Positions 1 to 10,206 of a stretch of DNA of 64,000 bases are shown in pieces (position 1 is the first letter of the stretch; every line of letters starts with the position of its first letter). The stretch is from the NCBI GenBank assembly GCA_025201345.1, contig JAIXMG010000016.1, positions 372,001 to 436,000 of the forward strand, given 5' to 3'. The notes under the pieces were generated by a model. The model was not told the origin of the DNA, did no database searches, and saw only the letters and a program-made list of their open reading frames with translations. Source of the DNA: Thamnidium elegans. Lineage: Eukaryota; Mucoromycota; Mucoromycetes; Mucorales; Mucoraceae. A program made the position numbers and the translations under genes.

Positions 1-328
1 GAAGCCACTAGATCAAATCTAAGTGTAACAATCAATCACAATAGCGTAACCATAATTGCAAAAGAGATAAATAAGAAACCATTGTTAGCAATCCCTTTTA
101 CCAGGATTAGTTTTTACAATTAAAATAAGAAATAAACGTTATTAATCTTATTCACCTGTTTTTATTAATTTTTCTGTGTTAAATCAAAAGTATTTCTCCA
201 CACGCCAATTCAACAATTTTTAGCTATCCGCCCTACCATCCGCCTTACCATCCATCTTATTTTCAAATGAACATTACAAGGGATGCAACCCTCTGCGTGT
301 ATTTTTTACGAGGAATATAAGAACGAAA

Positions 329-1397
329 ATGTCAAAAAATGCAAAGAGCGTATTGAAAAGTGGGGCAATGTCGAGATATGCTACAATACCTCCCCTAAAG
401 GAACCAATTGTTGTTTTGAGACAGTTAAACATACCATATAGCTCTGTTTATGGAATCATTCAAAAATGGAAAACTAAGGAGACTGTGGAGTCTGCTCCAC
501 GTTATGGTAATCCAAAAAAAGTAAAGCCGATCAATTTGAGAGCTTTAGAAAGATATATCCGCCGTGAACCCTTCGCGACTTATGACCAAATATTGCAGCA
601 TTTGAATCTTGCAGGAATAGAGATATATCGTTCCATTTTAAAGTCAAAACTTAAGGATATGGGCTATAGGTCTTGTATACCTTCTCAAAAACCATTTTTA
701 AACGATACCCATAAAAGAAGAAGACTGCAATGGGCCAAAGTTAAGATAAATTGGTCGTTGGAGAACTGGAGACATGTAATTTGGCCAGACGAGTCCCGAT
801 ACTTAGTAAAAACAGGAATACAAGCTGATAGAGTCATCAGAAAAGTTGGTCAGAGGTACAATGATGATAAAGTGAAAAAAAACAAGTAAATACGGAAAGG
901 GATCCGTCATGATTCGGGGCTGTTTTTGGGCAGGTCGAGTCGGACCTCTGGTCATGTTGGATACTAATGTTAATCAGGACGTTTACGTCCGATGTTTGAG
1001 TGACAACTTTCTTCCTTGCCTCGAGGAATTGATACAAAAAGAGAATAAATTCTTTATTTTTCAAGAAGACAGTGCTACCTGCCACATTGGCGAGTATGCA
1101 GCTTGGTATAAAAGAAGGTGTTGTATTGAAGGGTTTGACTTTTGGCCGACCCAAAGTCCTGATTTAAATCCGATTGAGCATGTCTGGGCTCATTTGGAAA
1201 AAAGGCTTGCCAAGAGAAAAACTCAAGCTAAAAATACTGAGCAATTGAAGGCCTGTCTTCAAGATGAGTGGAGGAAACTTGATCTTTCGTATCTAGAAGG
1301 TTTGGTCGAAAGTATGCCTAGAAGGTGTCAGGCTGTTAGAGACGCGAAAGGGTCTAATACTCGATATGGATTTTTTTATATTTTTTTATTAAAATAA
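329..1397 (+). pseudogene. Tc1/mariner-like transposase, broken by one frameshift
   Basis: Two adjacent frames together make one Tc1-type transposase of about 355 residues. The first part (329-889) has a helix-turn-helix-like N-terminus and the first catalytic aspartate in WPDESRY. The second (from about 868, first ATG at 909) has the second aspartate in FQEDSATCH and the third acidic residue in SPDLNPIEHVW, so the DDE triad is present. The frame changes in an A-run near 854-866; upstream of the second ATG the shifted frame reads the expected GKGSVMIRGCFW context. One A-run indel is therefore the only clear lesion, either a recent mutation or an assembly error. I searched both flanks and could not see convincing terminal inverted repeats. 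Confidence 0.85.
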
Positions 1398-1916
1398 TAA
1401 ACACATTTTAAAGTAACAATATACTAGTTTTGGTAACCATAGAGCATCCTTTTTCTAATACTTCTATGCCATCAATTTTAAAGACTTAATTTCGGGAATT
1501 ATAATGCCACACAATCTTCTCAGATACATTGACTGTCACTGTATTTTGAGCTGTTCGGCTAACTATATAAATATTTATTTACGCGGTAGCATCAGTCGCC
1601 GGGAGACATACTGCCCTTGGCCGAAAGCACAAAAGTTTGTCCAACTGGAGGATGGGGCTTCTTCGAGTGACTTCCTTCTTAGTGTGTGTTTTTAAGGCTA
1701 CATACGGGATTATAGCTGGAGGAGGTTATTCGGGTTTGCGAACCCTTATTTCTCGCATACACGGTTTCTCTTTTCTGAGGAAAAAAAAAGTTTCTTATTG
1801 GTCTTTTATTACTTTTTTTTCTCTTCAAAAAAGGTACGCCAAGAATCTGCAAATTTATTTTAAATTGGTAGTATTTTTACTTTGTACTTATTTTAATAAT
1901 ATAACGACAGAGTTAT
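1398..1916. other. Intergenic stretch, no recognised gene
   Basis: Two short overlapping plus-strand frames lie here (1504-1695, 1637-1942) without recognisable motifs. A small perfect hairpin (GGGTT-TGCG-AACCC) sits near 1733-1746. I see no tRNA or promoter that I can support. Confidence 0.4.
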
Positions 1917-3713
1917 TTAGATTGCTCTATTTTTTTTTCTGACAATACGCATAACAGAAGCAACATATGCGTCAATACCCTTTTCCCATTTCTGAACCTG
2001 TCCATTATTAATAGTAAAAACTTCATTTTGGGTAGACACCGACTCATCCTCACCATCTTCATCCTCATCATGACTCGTTTCAGGTTCAAGTATCTGTTTT
2101 AAAAACCAAACATCGTGACTAACCACAACCAAAGCACCCGAATAACCCGCTAATGCTTCCACCAACATCTCTACAGTTCCCATATCCAAATGATTCGTAA
2201 TTTCATCAAGTACTAATACATGAGGTCTATCAAACAAGATCATAGCAAATGCAATACGGTTACGTTGTCCACCACTTAAAGAGCGAATCTTTTGGAGAAC
2301 TAATTTACCAGATATACCAATGCTGCCGAAATGAGCACGACATTCTTGCTCAGAAATCGTAGGGTACTTGAGCATCATATATTCAACGGGCGACAAATTT
2401 AAATCAAGCTGATCTACTAAATGTTGCGAAAAGTATCCAACACGAAGTAAACTATGTCGATAGACTTCACCACTGGTAGGTTGTGTCTTTCCTGTCAACA
2501 TATTCAGTAAAGTGGATTTACCACATCCGTTAGGTCCGATAAATGCAATGCGAGCATTAGGCTCAATATTGATAGAAAAGGGTTCAATTGCATTCTTTTC
2601 ACTTTTACTGTATCGAAATGAAGCATCAGTCATACGAAAGATAGGACCGTGGTAACGAAGTTGAGGTGGTTCAGGGATTTTGATAGTAGCGGTTTTAACT
2701 CCCTTCTCGACCTCAATAGCAACACGGCCATCAAGATGATAACCTGCACGATAACTCTGTTTGAATCGTTTACCATCTTCTGTCTTTTCCATTCCCAATC
2801 TTTCTAGTTTTTTACGTCTAGAATTAATCATACCGTGACGTTTATCATCGCCAGTTGATTTGGCTTGTTGATGATTGTGTTGAATACTTGACATGATTTG
2901 TTTTCTACGTCTTTCAGTATTCTATATATTTATATAATATTAGTTATAGTTTGTATATGTATATATATGTACATATATACATATATAACAGTTCTACTTT
3001 ACGTCTAATAGCGCTTGCTTACGAATACGTTGTTCTTCAGTATTGATTTCCCAATCTTGATAATTACCAGCATGATATTTTAACTTTTTATCTTTCATGA
3101 TGATAGTTTCTTCCGTCACATTATTTAAAAATTCACGATCATGAGAAACAATGACAACAATCATATCACCAGTATCATTAATAATGTACTCTTGTAACCA
3201 AAGAATAGCAGGTAAATCCAAATGATTGGTAGGTTCGTCCAATAAAAGAATATCAGGTTTAACAAATAAACTTTTAGCTAAAGCAATTCGCATACGCCAA
3301 CCACCAGAAAACGTAGAAATAACTGTAGTTGATTGTTCTTGACTAAACCCTAACCCCTTTAATAACTTTTTGGCACGATTTAATCGTTCTTCTTGATCAA
3401 TTAATTCAACCTTCTCGAATACTTGAGAGATAATGGTATTGACCATATCGGCTGTAACATAAGTTTCTGGTTGGTTGGTACAAAAGTCGGCATATTCTTT
3501 TTCTAACTTTACAAGCTCTTTACGAGCCTCACGGCCACGTAATCCCGATCTTTTGGTAGCGAGACGATTGGCTTCTTCTACTCTGTCCTTGATACGAGAT
3601 TTCATGATTGAGAATACTACCTTGTTTAACTCGACATTTGATGTTTGATTATTAGGATCAGGAGCGTTATCACCAATAACAGCACGAAGCACTAGAATAG
3701 TGGATACACGTTA

Positions 3714-3747
<34 letters not shown>

Positions 3748-4637
3748 TCAAATCATATATATATATATATACCTTCGTATTCTCTTAAAGCAACTGTAGC
3801 TTTTTTATCAGCACTTAATACTTCTTCTACAACCGTTGTATTTTCATCAAAATCTTCCAATTGAGAGATATGAAGTATATTTAAATTTTGAGGTAAACCC
3901 ACCAAAAGATTATCAGCTAAACATTTCATCAAGATTGATTTTCCTACACCGTTTTGTCCAACTAAACCGTATCGAGTTAAAGGCTTTAATCGCAAGTGCG
4001 CATCTACTAATAAATCTAATTGATTGATGGATATTTGAACACCTGGAAGGTCGATTTCTTTATTGACACTTTCGATTGTCTCGGTATGAAATCTACTTTG
4101 TTGAGAAACGGCGACGAGAATAGGTTCTTGTTCCTCGGTATCGACTTGTTTTGGTTTCGTAGTCTTTTTGGCTCTCTTTTCGGCAAGTGTTACACGTTTG
4201 GGTGTAGTTTTCGATGGTTCATTATTGATTTCCTCTGTCTATTTTGGGATACTTAGAAAAAAAAATCGCCCTCTCCCCTGGTATAACCTTTCTCTCTCTT
4301 TTTTTTTTTTTACCTTTGTCTCAGGTTGTTGTGATAGTGGTGATGGTGGTAGTGTCATAGACTGTGGAATTTTTCTAGTTAATAATATAGGTCCTTGTTT
4401 AGCTTCAGGCTCTGTTTTTCCTTGAAATAAGTTATTTGAAAACAAAGATTTAAAGAAGTTGTCTCTTGTGTTATCATCAGCATTTGCATCGATCAAAAAA
4501 TTCTCGGTTGATTCACGTATTTCTTCGTGATCCGTAAGTGACATGTCACTTAACATACCGCCAATATACTCTGTAGCATCCTCGTCTAGCTCTATCTTAA
4601 AGTTTTTCAGTTGTATATTAAATTGTTCAGAAGCCAT
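1917..4637 (-). CDS. ABC-F family ATPase (GCN20/ARB-type, translation or ribosome-associated)
   Basis: Four exons give about 827 residues: 4637-4314, 4238-3773, 3691-3003 and 2921-1917; all junctions keep frame. Two nucleotide-binding domains are present without membrane segments, as in soluble ABC-F proteins. NBD1 has Walker A GQNGVGKS, signature LSGGW, Walker B LLLDEPTNHLD and switch VSHD. NBD2 has GPNGCGKS, LSGGQRNR, VLDEITNHLD and VSHD. The P-to-I change in the second DEPTNHLD box is unusual. The acidic, helical N-terminal 100 residues (DATEYIGGMLSD) resemble the N-terminal extension of GCN20/ABCF3-type proteins, which contact translation-control factors. Which ABC-F orthologue group it belongs to is not certain. 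Intron 2 contains a long A-run plus a TA repeat. The start is the first ATG of the conserved frame. Confidence 0.88.
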
Positions 4638-5039
4638 GTTATAAAAAAAAAAAAAAAAACTATGAAAAACTGACAATTAAGTTTAGGGTGGGGTTTTTTT
4701 TTTCTTTCAGCGAGCCAATAAAAAAGAGTTGAAATACAAATTATGATGACTTGAAGTGCTACAAAGCTGAAGTAAAGACCTGTTACTGTATCACTTGAGA
4801 GCTGGTAACTTTTTTTTTGTTACTTCAATTAATTTAAGTGATAAAATAAGCACCAAATAGAATACACTATTCCTGACTTGAGCAGAAGTTATAATTGTAA
4901 TCAGATACTTTTATTTTATTTTTTCGCTTTATACCCTAAATCACTACTTTGATGTATATTTTTTTCGTACTATTTTATATAAAGATACGTCTTTAAAAGC
5001 TATTACTTAATGGGTAGCTATGTATTTACCCGTTTTTCT
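4638..5039. other. Upstream region of the ABC-F gene, no gene seen
   Basis: AT-rich DNA with T-runs immediately upstream of the minus-strand ATG, probably promoter sequence. No reading frame or RNA gene is supported. Confidence 0.4.
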
Positions 5040-5790
5040 TTTTGCTATAGGATTCAAAACTGCTATTCCAAACTTCAGGGAAAGAATCGAGATGATTTCT
5101 GGTGAACTCTATCAGGTAACAATAGAGACATTAAGAAGCTTATTGGGACGATTATCAGTTCTTGAGAAACAACGCTTATTATGACTCAAAATCTAGATCA
5201 GTTGAGCATATGGGCGTCTTTTTTGAGCTTGTTGGAGTCTTTAAAGATTTAGAAGTTCATGTTTTCAATTATTCTCGTCGTCGTCAGCCTTAGATGCCTT
5301 CATTATGTTTAGCAAAAAAAAAAAAAAAAAAAAAAACTTTCCCACCTCGATAGCTCCCGAATTAAAATCAGTTCGAGAAAATAGTCATGTTCGTTCTTCT
5401 GGAGTTTACTTAGACACCATCATTGATGATAACGCTATCACATTTTATGGCACTGATAATGGTATCGTCTCAATGACAAACTTTGTTGGATTTATTTTGG
5501 ATCGGTTTATATTCCATTCAGAACTGTTTAACAGATAGCCGGATTTAGATAATTTGGAAGATACAATTAATATGGATAAGAACTATTTGATTGAGGCACC
5601 CAAAAGCCATATAGTAAAGTCAAGGTAAGTCAAAGTAGTTAATGGTAACTGGAAAAGGAGTAAAAGCATGAGGGAAAAAAAAGGAGTACCTCGGAAAGTA
5701 AAGATACTAGGAGGATTGAAAAAAGAAATAATTAATACAACATCAAATTCACAAACAAAACCACTAACTTCCTTTCATACAAGAGTAAAT
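5040..5790 (+). pseudogene. Decayed transposon-like gene, possible TnpB/Fanzor-type relic
   Basis: Several frames linked by stops and shifts read as one decayed protein. About 5086-5163 encodes a helical stretch ending LGRLSVLEKQRLL. About 5206-5290 encodes FKDLEVHVFNYSRRR. After an A-run (5315-5336) the frame 5338-5538 reads RENSHVRSSGVYLDTIIDD followed by FYGTDNGIVSMT and LDRFIFH, then a stop and a lysine-rich tail to about 5790. The GTDNGIV block is the kind of Asp-Gly motif expected at the first RuvC strand of TnpB-like nucleases, and the order of blocks resembles multicopy mucoralean transposon-like proteins I recall. That family link is inference. At least three disruptions rule out function. 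Confidence 0.45.
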
Positions 5791-6149
5791 AGAGCTGACT
5801 AAAAATATTTTTTATCCTACTAAGATTTACTTTATTCTTGTTATGTAATATATGATAATTTAAGTATTTCGGTCATTGTCAGGTATTTAACATAGACGCA
5901 ATTGGTAAACTCAAATTATCTATCTTCTTCTTTCAAATACTAACTTCCACTTTTTATTTATTTCATCTGTCTCTTTGCTCTGGCTGTTCCTTTTAATATT
6001 TATTTTTAAACGATTTTATGCCATTTATTATACACCAATATTTTTTTTTCTAAAACCGAACGATTAATTTATGACTAGAGTATATAAGTTTATTTAAAGA
6101 GGAAGTGATGTATTTGTTTGTTTGTTTAAAAAAGCGAGGAAGAATAATT

Positions 6150-7217
6150 TTAAGCTACTCCACACTTTCCACTGAGACAGCTTTCTTTACAATCGGATTG
6201 ATTTTTGCAACAGGCATTATTACCACCTTTACCATTGCCTTTGCCGAAGAAACCAGTAATACAAGCATCGGCCGTAGGAGTGGAGGGGGCAGCAGTCTTG
6301 GTGTTAACGGGGCCAACACAAGCACCCTTTACACAGTCGTCAATACAGTCAGATTGGTCTTCGCAACAGGCAAATTTGTAACCATCACCTTTACCAAGAC
6401 CACTGGAGCCAGGAGTACAAGTACCAGGAGTGGGAACAGTTGTAGGAGCAGAAGTAGTTTTGCTAACAGATGTAGTCTTGGTGTTAACGGGGCCAACACA
6501 AGCACCCTTTACACAGTCGTCAATACAGTCAGATTGGTCTTCACAACAGGCAAATTTGTAACCATCACCTTTACCAAGACCGCTGGAACCGGGAGTACAA
6601 GTATCAGGAGTGGGAACAGTTGTAGGAGCAGAAGTAGTTTTGCTAACAGATGTAGTCTTGGTGTTAACGGGGCCAACACAAACACCCTTTACGCAGTCAT
6701 CAATGCAGTCAGATTGATCTTCACAACAGGCAAATTTGTAACCATCGCCGTTACCAAGACCACTGGAGCCAGGAGTACAAGTATCAGGAGTGGGAACAGT
6801 TGTAGGAGCAGAAGTAGTTTTGCTAACAGATGTAGTCTTGGTGTTAACGGGGCCAACACAAGCACCCTTTACGCAGTCATCAATGCAGTCAGATTGATCT
6901 TCACAACAGGCAAATTTGTAACCATCGCCGTTACCAAGACCACTGGAGCCAAGAGTACAAGTATCAGGAGTGGGAACAGTTGTAGGAGCAGTCTTGGTAG
7001 TTGTTACAGTAGGTTTAGCAGGCCCAACACAGACACCCTTGACACAATCATCGAGACAATCAGATTGGTCTTTACAGCAGTAATTCTTGTAACCGTTACC
7101 TTGACCTTTACCTGAAGAGCCAGAAATACACTTGCTAGCAGCTTTAGGAGTAGCAGCAGCATTGATTTGACTGGCTGCAACGGCGACTAAAAGCATAATT
7201 GAATAAGAAATCTTCAT
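6150..7217 (-). CDS. Secreted cysteine-rich protein with six tandem modules
   Basis: A single exon encodes 355 residues. The N-terminus MKISYSIMLLVAVAASQINA is a clear signal peptide, so the product is probably secreted or wall-bound. Six modules follow, each with the spacing C-x16-CC-x5-C-x3-C-x4-C and an EDQSDCIDDCVKG-like core. They are joined by Thr/Ser/Pro linkers (TTSVSKTTSAPTTVPTP) likely to be O-glycosylated. Modules 2-5 are almost identical; modules 1 and 6 have diverged. The six cysteines per module suggest three disulfides. The arrangement recalls small fungal carbohydrate-binding modules, but I do not recognise the family. A T-rich promoter precedes the ATG. The 336-residue plus-strand frame over the same DNA is a shadow. 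Confidence 0.9.
   Translation of the reverse strand: MKISYSIMLLVAVAASQINAAATPKAASKCISGSSGKGQGNGYKNYCCKDQSDCLDDCVKGVCVGPAKPTVTTTKTAPTTVPTPDTCTLGSSGLGNGDGYKFACCEDQSDCIDDCVKGACVGPVNTKTTSVSKTTSAPTTVPTPDTCTPGSSGLGNGDGYKFACCEDQSDCIDDCVKGVCVGPVNTKTTSVSKTTSAPTTVPTPDTCTPGSSGLGKGDGYKFACCEDQSDCIDDCVKGACVGPVNTKTTSVSKTTSAPTTVPTPGTCTPGSSGLGKGDGYKFACCEDQSDCIDDCVKGACVGPVNTKTAAPSTPTADACITGFFGKGNGKGGNNACCKNQSDCKESCLSGKCGVA
6301..7000. repeat. 180-bp tandem repeat inside the cysteine-rich gene
   Basis: The motif GTGTTAACGGGGCCAACACA recurs at exactly 6301, 6481, 6661 and 6841, giving a 180-bp (60-codon) period that preserves frame. Copies differ by only a few bases, which suggests recent unequal exchange or gene conversion. 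Confidence 0.95.
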
Positions 7218-10095
7218 TTTTAATAGAAAAAATTGATTTTTTGTGAATGATAAAAAAAAAAAAGGGAATGAGAAAAAGTTTCCTCTCTTTATATATACAA
7301 ATTTATTCTATCAGTAGAGACCCATTACTTTAATTTAAAAAAGTGGTACCATATACAGGTGCCTGGGTTTCACCTAATGGATATATTTATGAGGTATAAA
7401 TATAACATTGGACACTTGTTTTCTAATAAAAAAAAATCCTGTTTAAGTTCGGAGTATCTGGTTATGTCAGACAGAAGAGTATTTTGTAAATATTATACAG
7501 CTATTTTCAACTCACTTGTCTATCATAAAAGGAAAAATCGGCATACATGGTAGTACTATTGTCATTAAAAAAAAAAAAGGACCTTTTATTTTAATTATGT
7601 ATTTAATTCGGACGATCAATTGACCTAGTCTATTAATAGTGAGATAGTTTTTTTTTTGTTTTTTGTTTTTATGCACTGTATGATTCTTTTTATTTAAAGT
7701 ATACAGTCTCAATAGAGATGTAAACTACTAGGAGAAAAATTGCATGAAAACCGTGAAAATTCTGATATCTCTAATTGGACAACTTTTCAGCTGTATTTTA
7801 TTTTTGTGAGACATACGATATACAAAAATACTTATTTGTCATTCATCACGTATAGTTGACGTATTATATAGTTGATATATGTTTATTTATATAAGGTAAT
7901 CGATGAGAGTAAATTTGTACAATTTGCTTTTTATTGTACTATTTTTATCAACCTTTAAACCGCTAATTTTGGTATTTATTCCAATTATAGAATTTTCGCC
8001 TTTATTTTGTGTAACATAATTCAATACCACACCCAAAAAAAAAGAGGGTAACATAAGTATATTGGTTTCCTTAAAGTTTTGATTTCTTTAGAAGTATCAC
8101 TTTTTTTTTTACGAAATAAAAATGAGGTTTTGGTATATTACTACTTTATCTGATGTATATTTTGTTTATGTTTATAGAGGAGATTGAAGGTTTGCGGGTT
8201 TGGCGCACTGGGGAGGAGGTTTTTTTTTATATTAGTGCCTAGAGTATCAATAGATATTTATAGAATGCGGCAAGCGAAGGGGGTTTGCTGAATTGTAATT
8301 TTTAATAGTGAAATATCTTGTCCTTTTAACGAAGAAAAGAGTGAATTGTTTTAGCTTGACATTTTATTTTGTGGACAGACGACACAAGTGTTGCGCATCT
8401 TGTTTACCGACTGTTTTCTTCTAGAACTAATATCTTTTTAGATGATTGGAAAGGAATTGAATTTTTTTTCATGAGTTTTTCCGAGCAAATATACACAGTC
8501 AATTTGCCTAAACGATAAATCTATCTTTAGCTATTATCCCAATTCTTTAAGAAACCACACACGGTTGTAATATTCTTTTAAGGGAGAGAGAGAGAAAAAA
8601 GTTACACTGGACAAATATACCGAGAAAAGACCCTACAAAATGGTTACTTTTATAATCCCATGGCCCTTGAGAAAAAAAAATCCTTAAAACGAGGATGAAC
8701 ATACAGGTTTACGGATTCATCACAAAAGTGATTCAGATGCTTTATATATTCTGAGTAAAAAAGCGTAAAAAGAAGCCAAACTGAACGTACAATTGTTGGT
8801 CAATTATGTTTAAACGAGACAAATATTTTTTACACGATGTATTCCCATGGAATATTTGATTATTTAGTGCGAGTCTTTGATTATTGGTACAAGCCTTTGA
8901 TTATTGACGCAAGTCTTTGTTTATTGGTGTAAAATATTTGATTATTGATACAAAGTATTCAGTTTAGAAGATCGCTAATGAGTCTTCCTATTTAGAATAG
9001 TTGGTACGATGTTTCAAAATGTTCTATATATCGGAATATCAGTTTTATTCTATTTTTTAAAAGTATGATATACAAAATATGCAATTGAAGATTGATATTA
9101 AATCTATTAAAAGGTAAAGTAAAATTTATTATTTAAACGTCTGTTTCTCCGATTGTAGAGGCCAAAAAATAGATATGTTTACTCTATAATATTTGAACAC
9201 ACACAAAAAAAAGGAGGGGGGGACTAAAAAAGCAAGTGTATTTATACATGCGTAATAACATTGAGTCTTTTAATCTTAAATTATAAACTTATATACCATT
9301 CATAGACATAGATCTCAAATTATTTATTAATCAAGACCTGGTAACAAAAAATATATTACTATAGTAATATTAAGCTGTAACTACGTGTAAGAATGGGTAG
9401 GATACGAATGAAGGTTTTGCATAAATGCTTTTTTTTAACTGAATATGTGCTTTAATTATATACATATAGTGAGATCGGTTTGTTCTACTCTTTTTTTTTC
9501 TTTTATATAACTATATATCTGATAATGGTATTTGCGAAAATAGATAGTTTCTACGCCTAGTTATGTTTTAATTTTATGGGGGGTCTAGAGTCAGTAAGAG
9601 ACATACGATTTTGGACATAGTGATCATACCATTTTCATGCAAAGTTTATCGGAGTAGAACCCCAAGTAATTGTGCTATAAATGTTAATCCCGGATAAAAG
9701 AACGAGTGTGACCTTTGACATGAATGAGATTGACTGCAGTAAGTAGGGAAATTAAAAAAGAAAAAAAGGAGGTATTTAATACAAGAAACGCGGTAAAATA
9801 TATCGTTGGTACGGTTAAGAGTATCTATCATATTACAAAAGCAATTATATGTACGTAAAAACAAGTACACGCGTAATGTAAAAAGTAAACGCAAAAAAAA
9901 AAAAAAAAAAAAAAATAAGGAGAAAGTGACACATAGGGTTTAATCTGGGTAAAGTAAAAACTCCCTAATATACCATTATAGGCAATAAGGAGAAAGTGCT
10001 GCATAATAACAAATATATCGTATGGAATCATTTAACATCATCTAAACACGCTAACACCTCACGTTAGTAGGAATAAGAAAACAAACAACAGCAAC

Positions 10096-10130
<35 letters not shown>

Positions 10131-10206
10131 ACTTTCTTTCTTCTCCTTTTTATTTTTTTATATATAAACTTATAAAAAACCATTTATATATATATGTAAA
10201 TATCAA
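7218..10206. other. 3-kb AT-rich intergenic region, no gene recognised
   Basis: Only short frames of fewer than 85 codons occur, none with recognisable motifs or start context. The region holds A/T runs, TA-rich tracts and a 20-bp tandem repeat at 8851-8950. It separates the divergent cysteine-rich and RasGEF genes and may contain regulatory DNA or long non-coding transcripts, which cannot be judged here. Confidence 0.5.
8851..8950. repeat. Degenerate 20-bp tandem repeat, five units
   Basis: Five consecutive units of about 20 bp resemble AGTCTTTGATTATTGGTACA, with changes mainly in the last six bases of each unit. Confidence 0.75.

Noticed and set aside
1..1500. Terminal inverted repeats of the Tc1-like element
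   Set aside because: Both flanks were compared by eye; only weak matches such as TTACCA...TAGT were seen, not enough to call ends.
1720..1760. Possible tRNA T-arm (GGGTTTGCGAACCC hairpin)
   Set aside because: No acceptor, D or anticodon arms could be placed around it.
6301..7000. Regular 180-bp repeats as a CRISPR-like array
   Set aside because: The repeat is longer than any spacer logic allows, has no unique spacers and encodes a repeated protein module.
6105..7115. 336-codon plus-strand frame
   Set aside because: It is the antisense shadow of the cysteine-rich repeat gene; the minus strand has the signal peptide and conserved cysteines.
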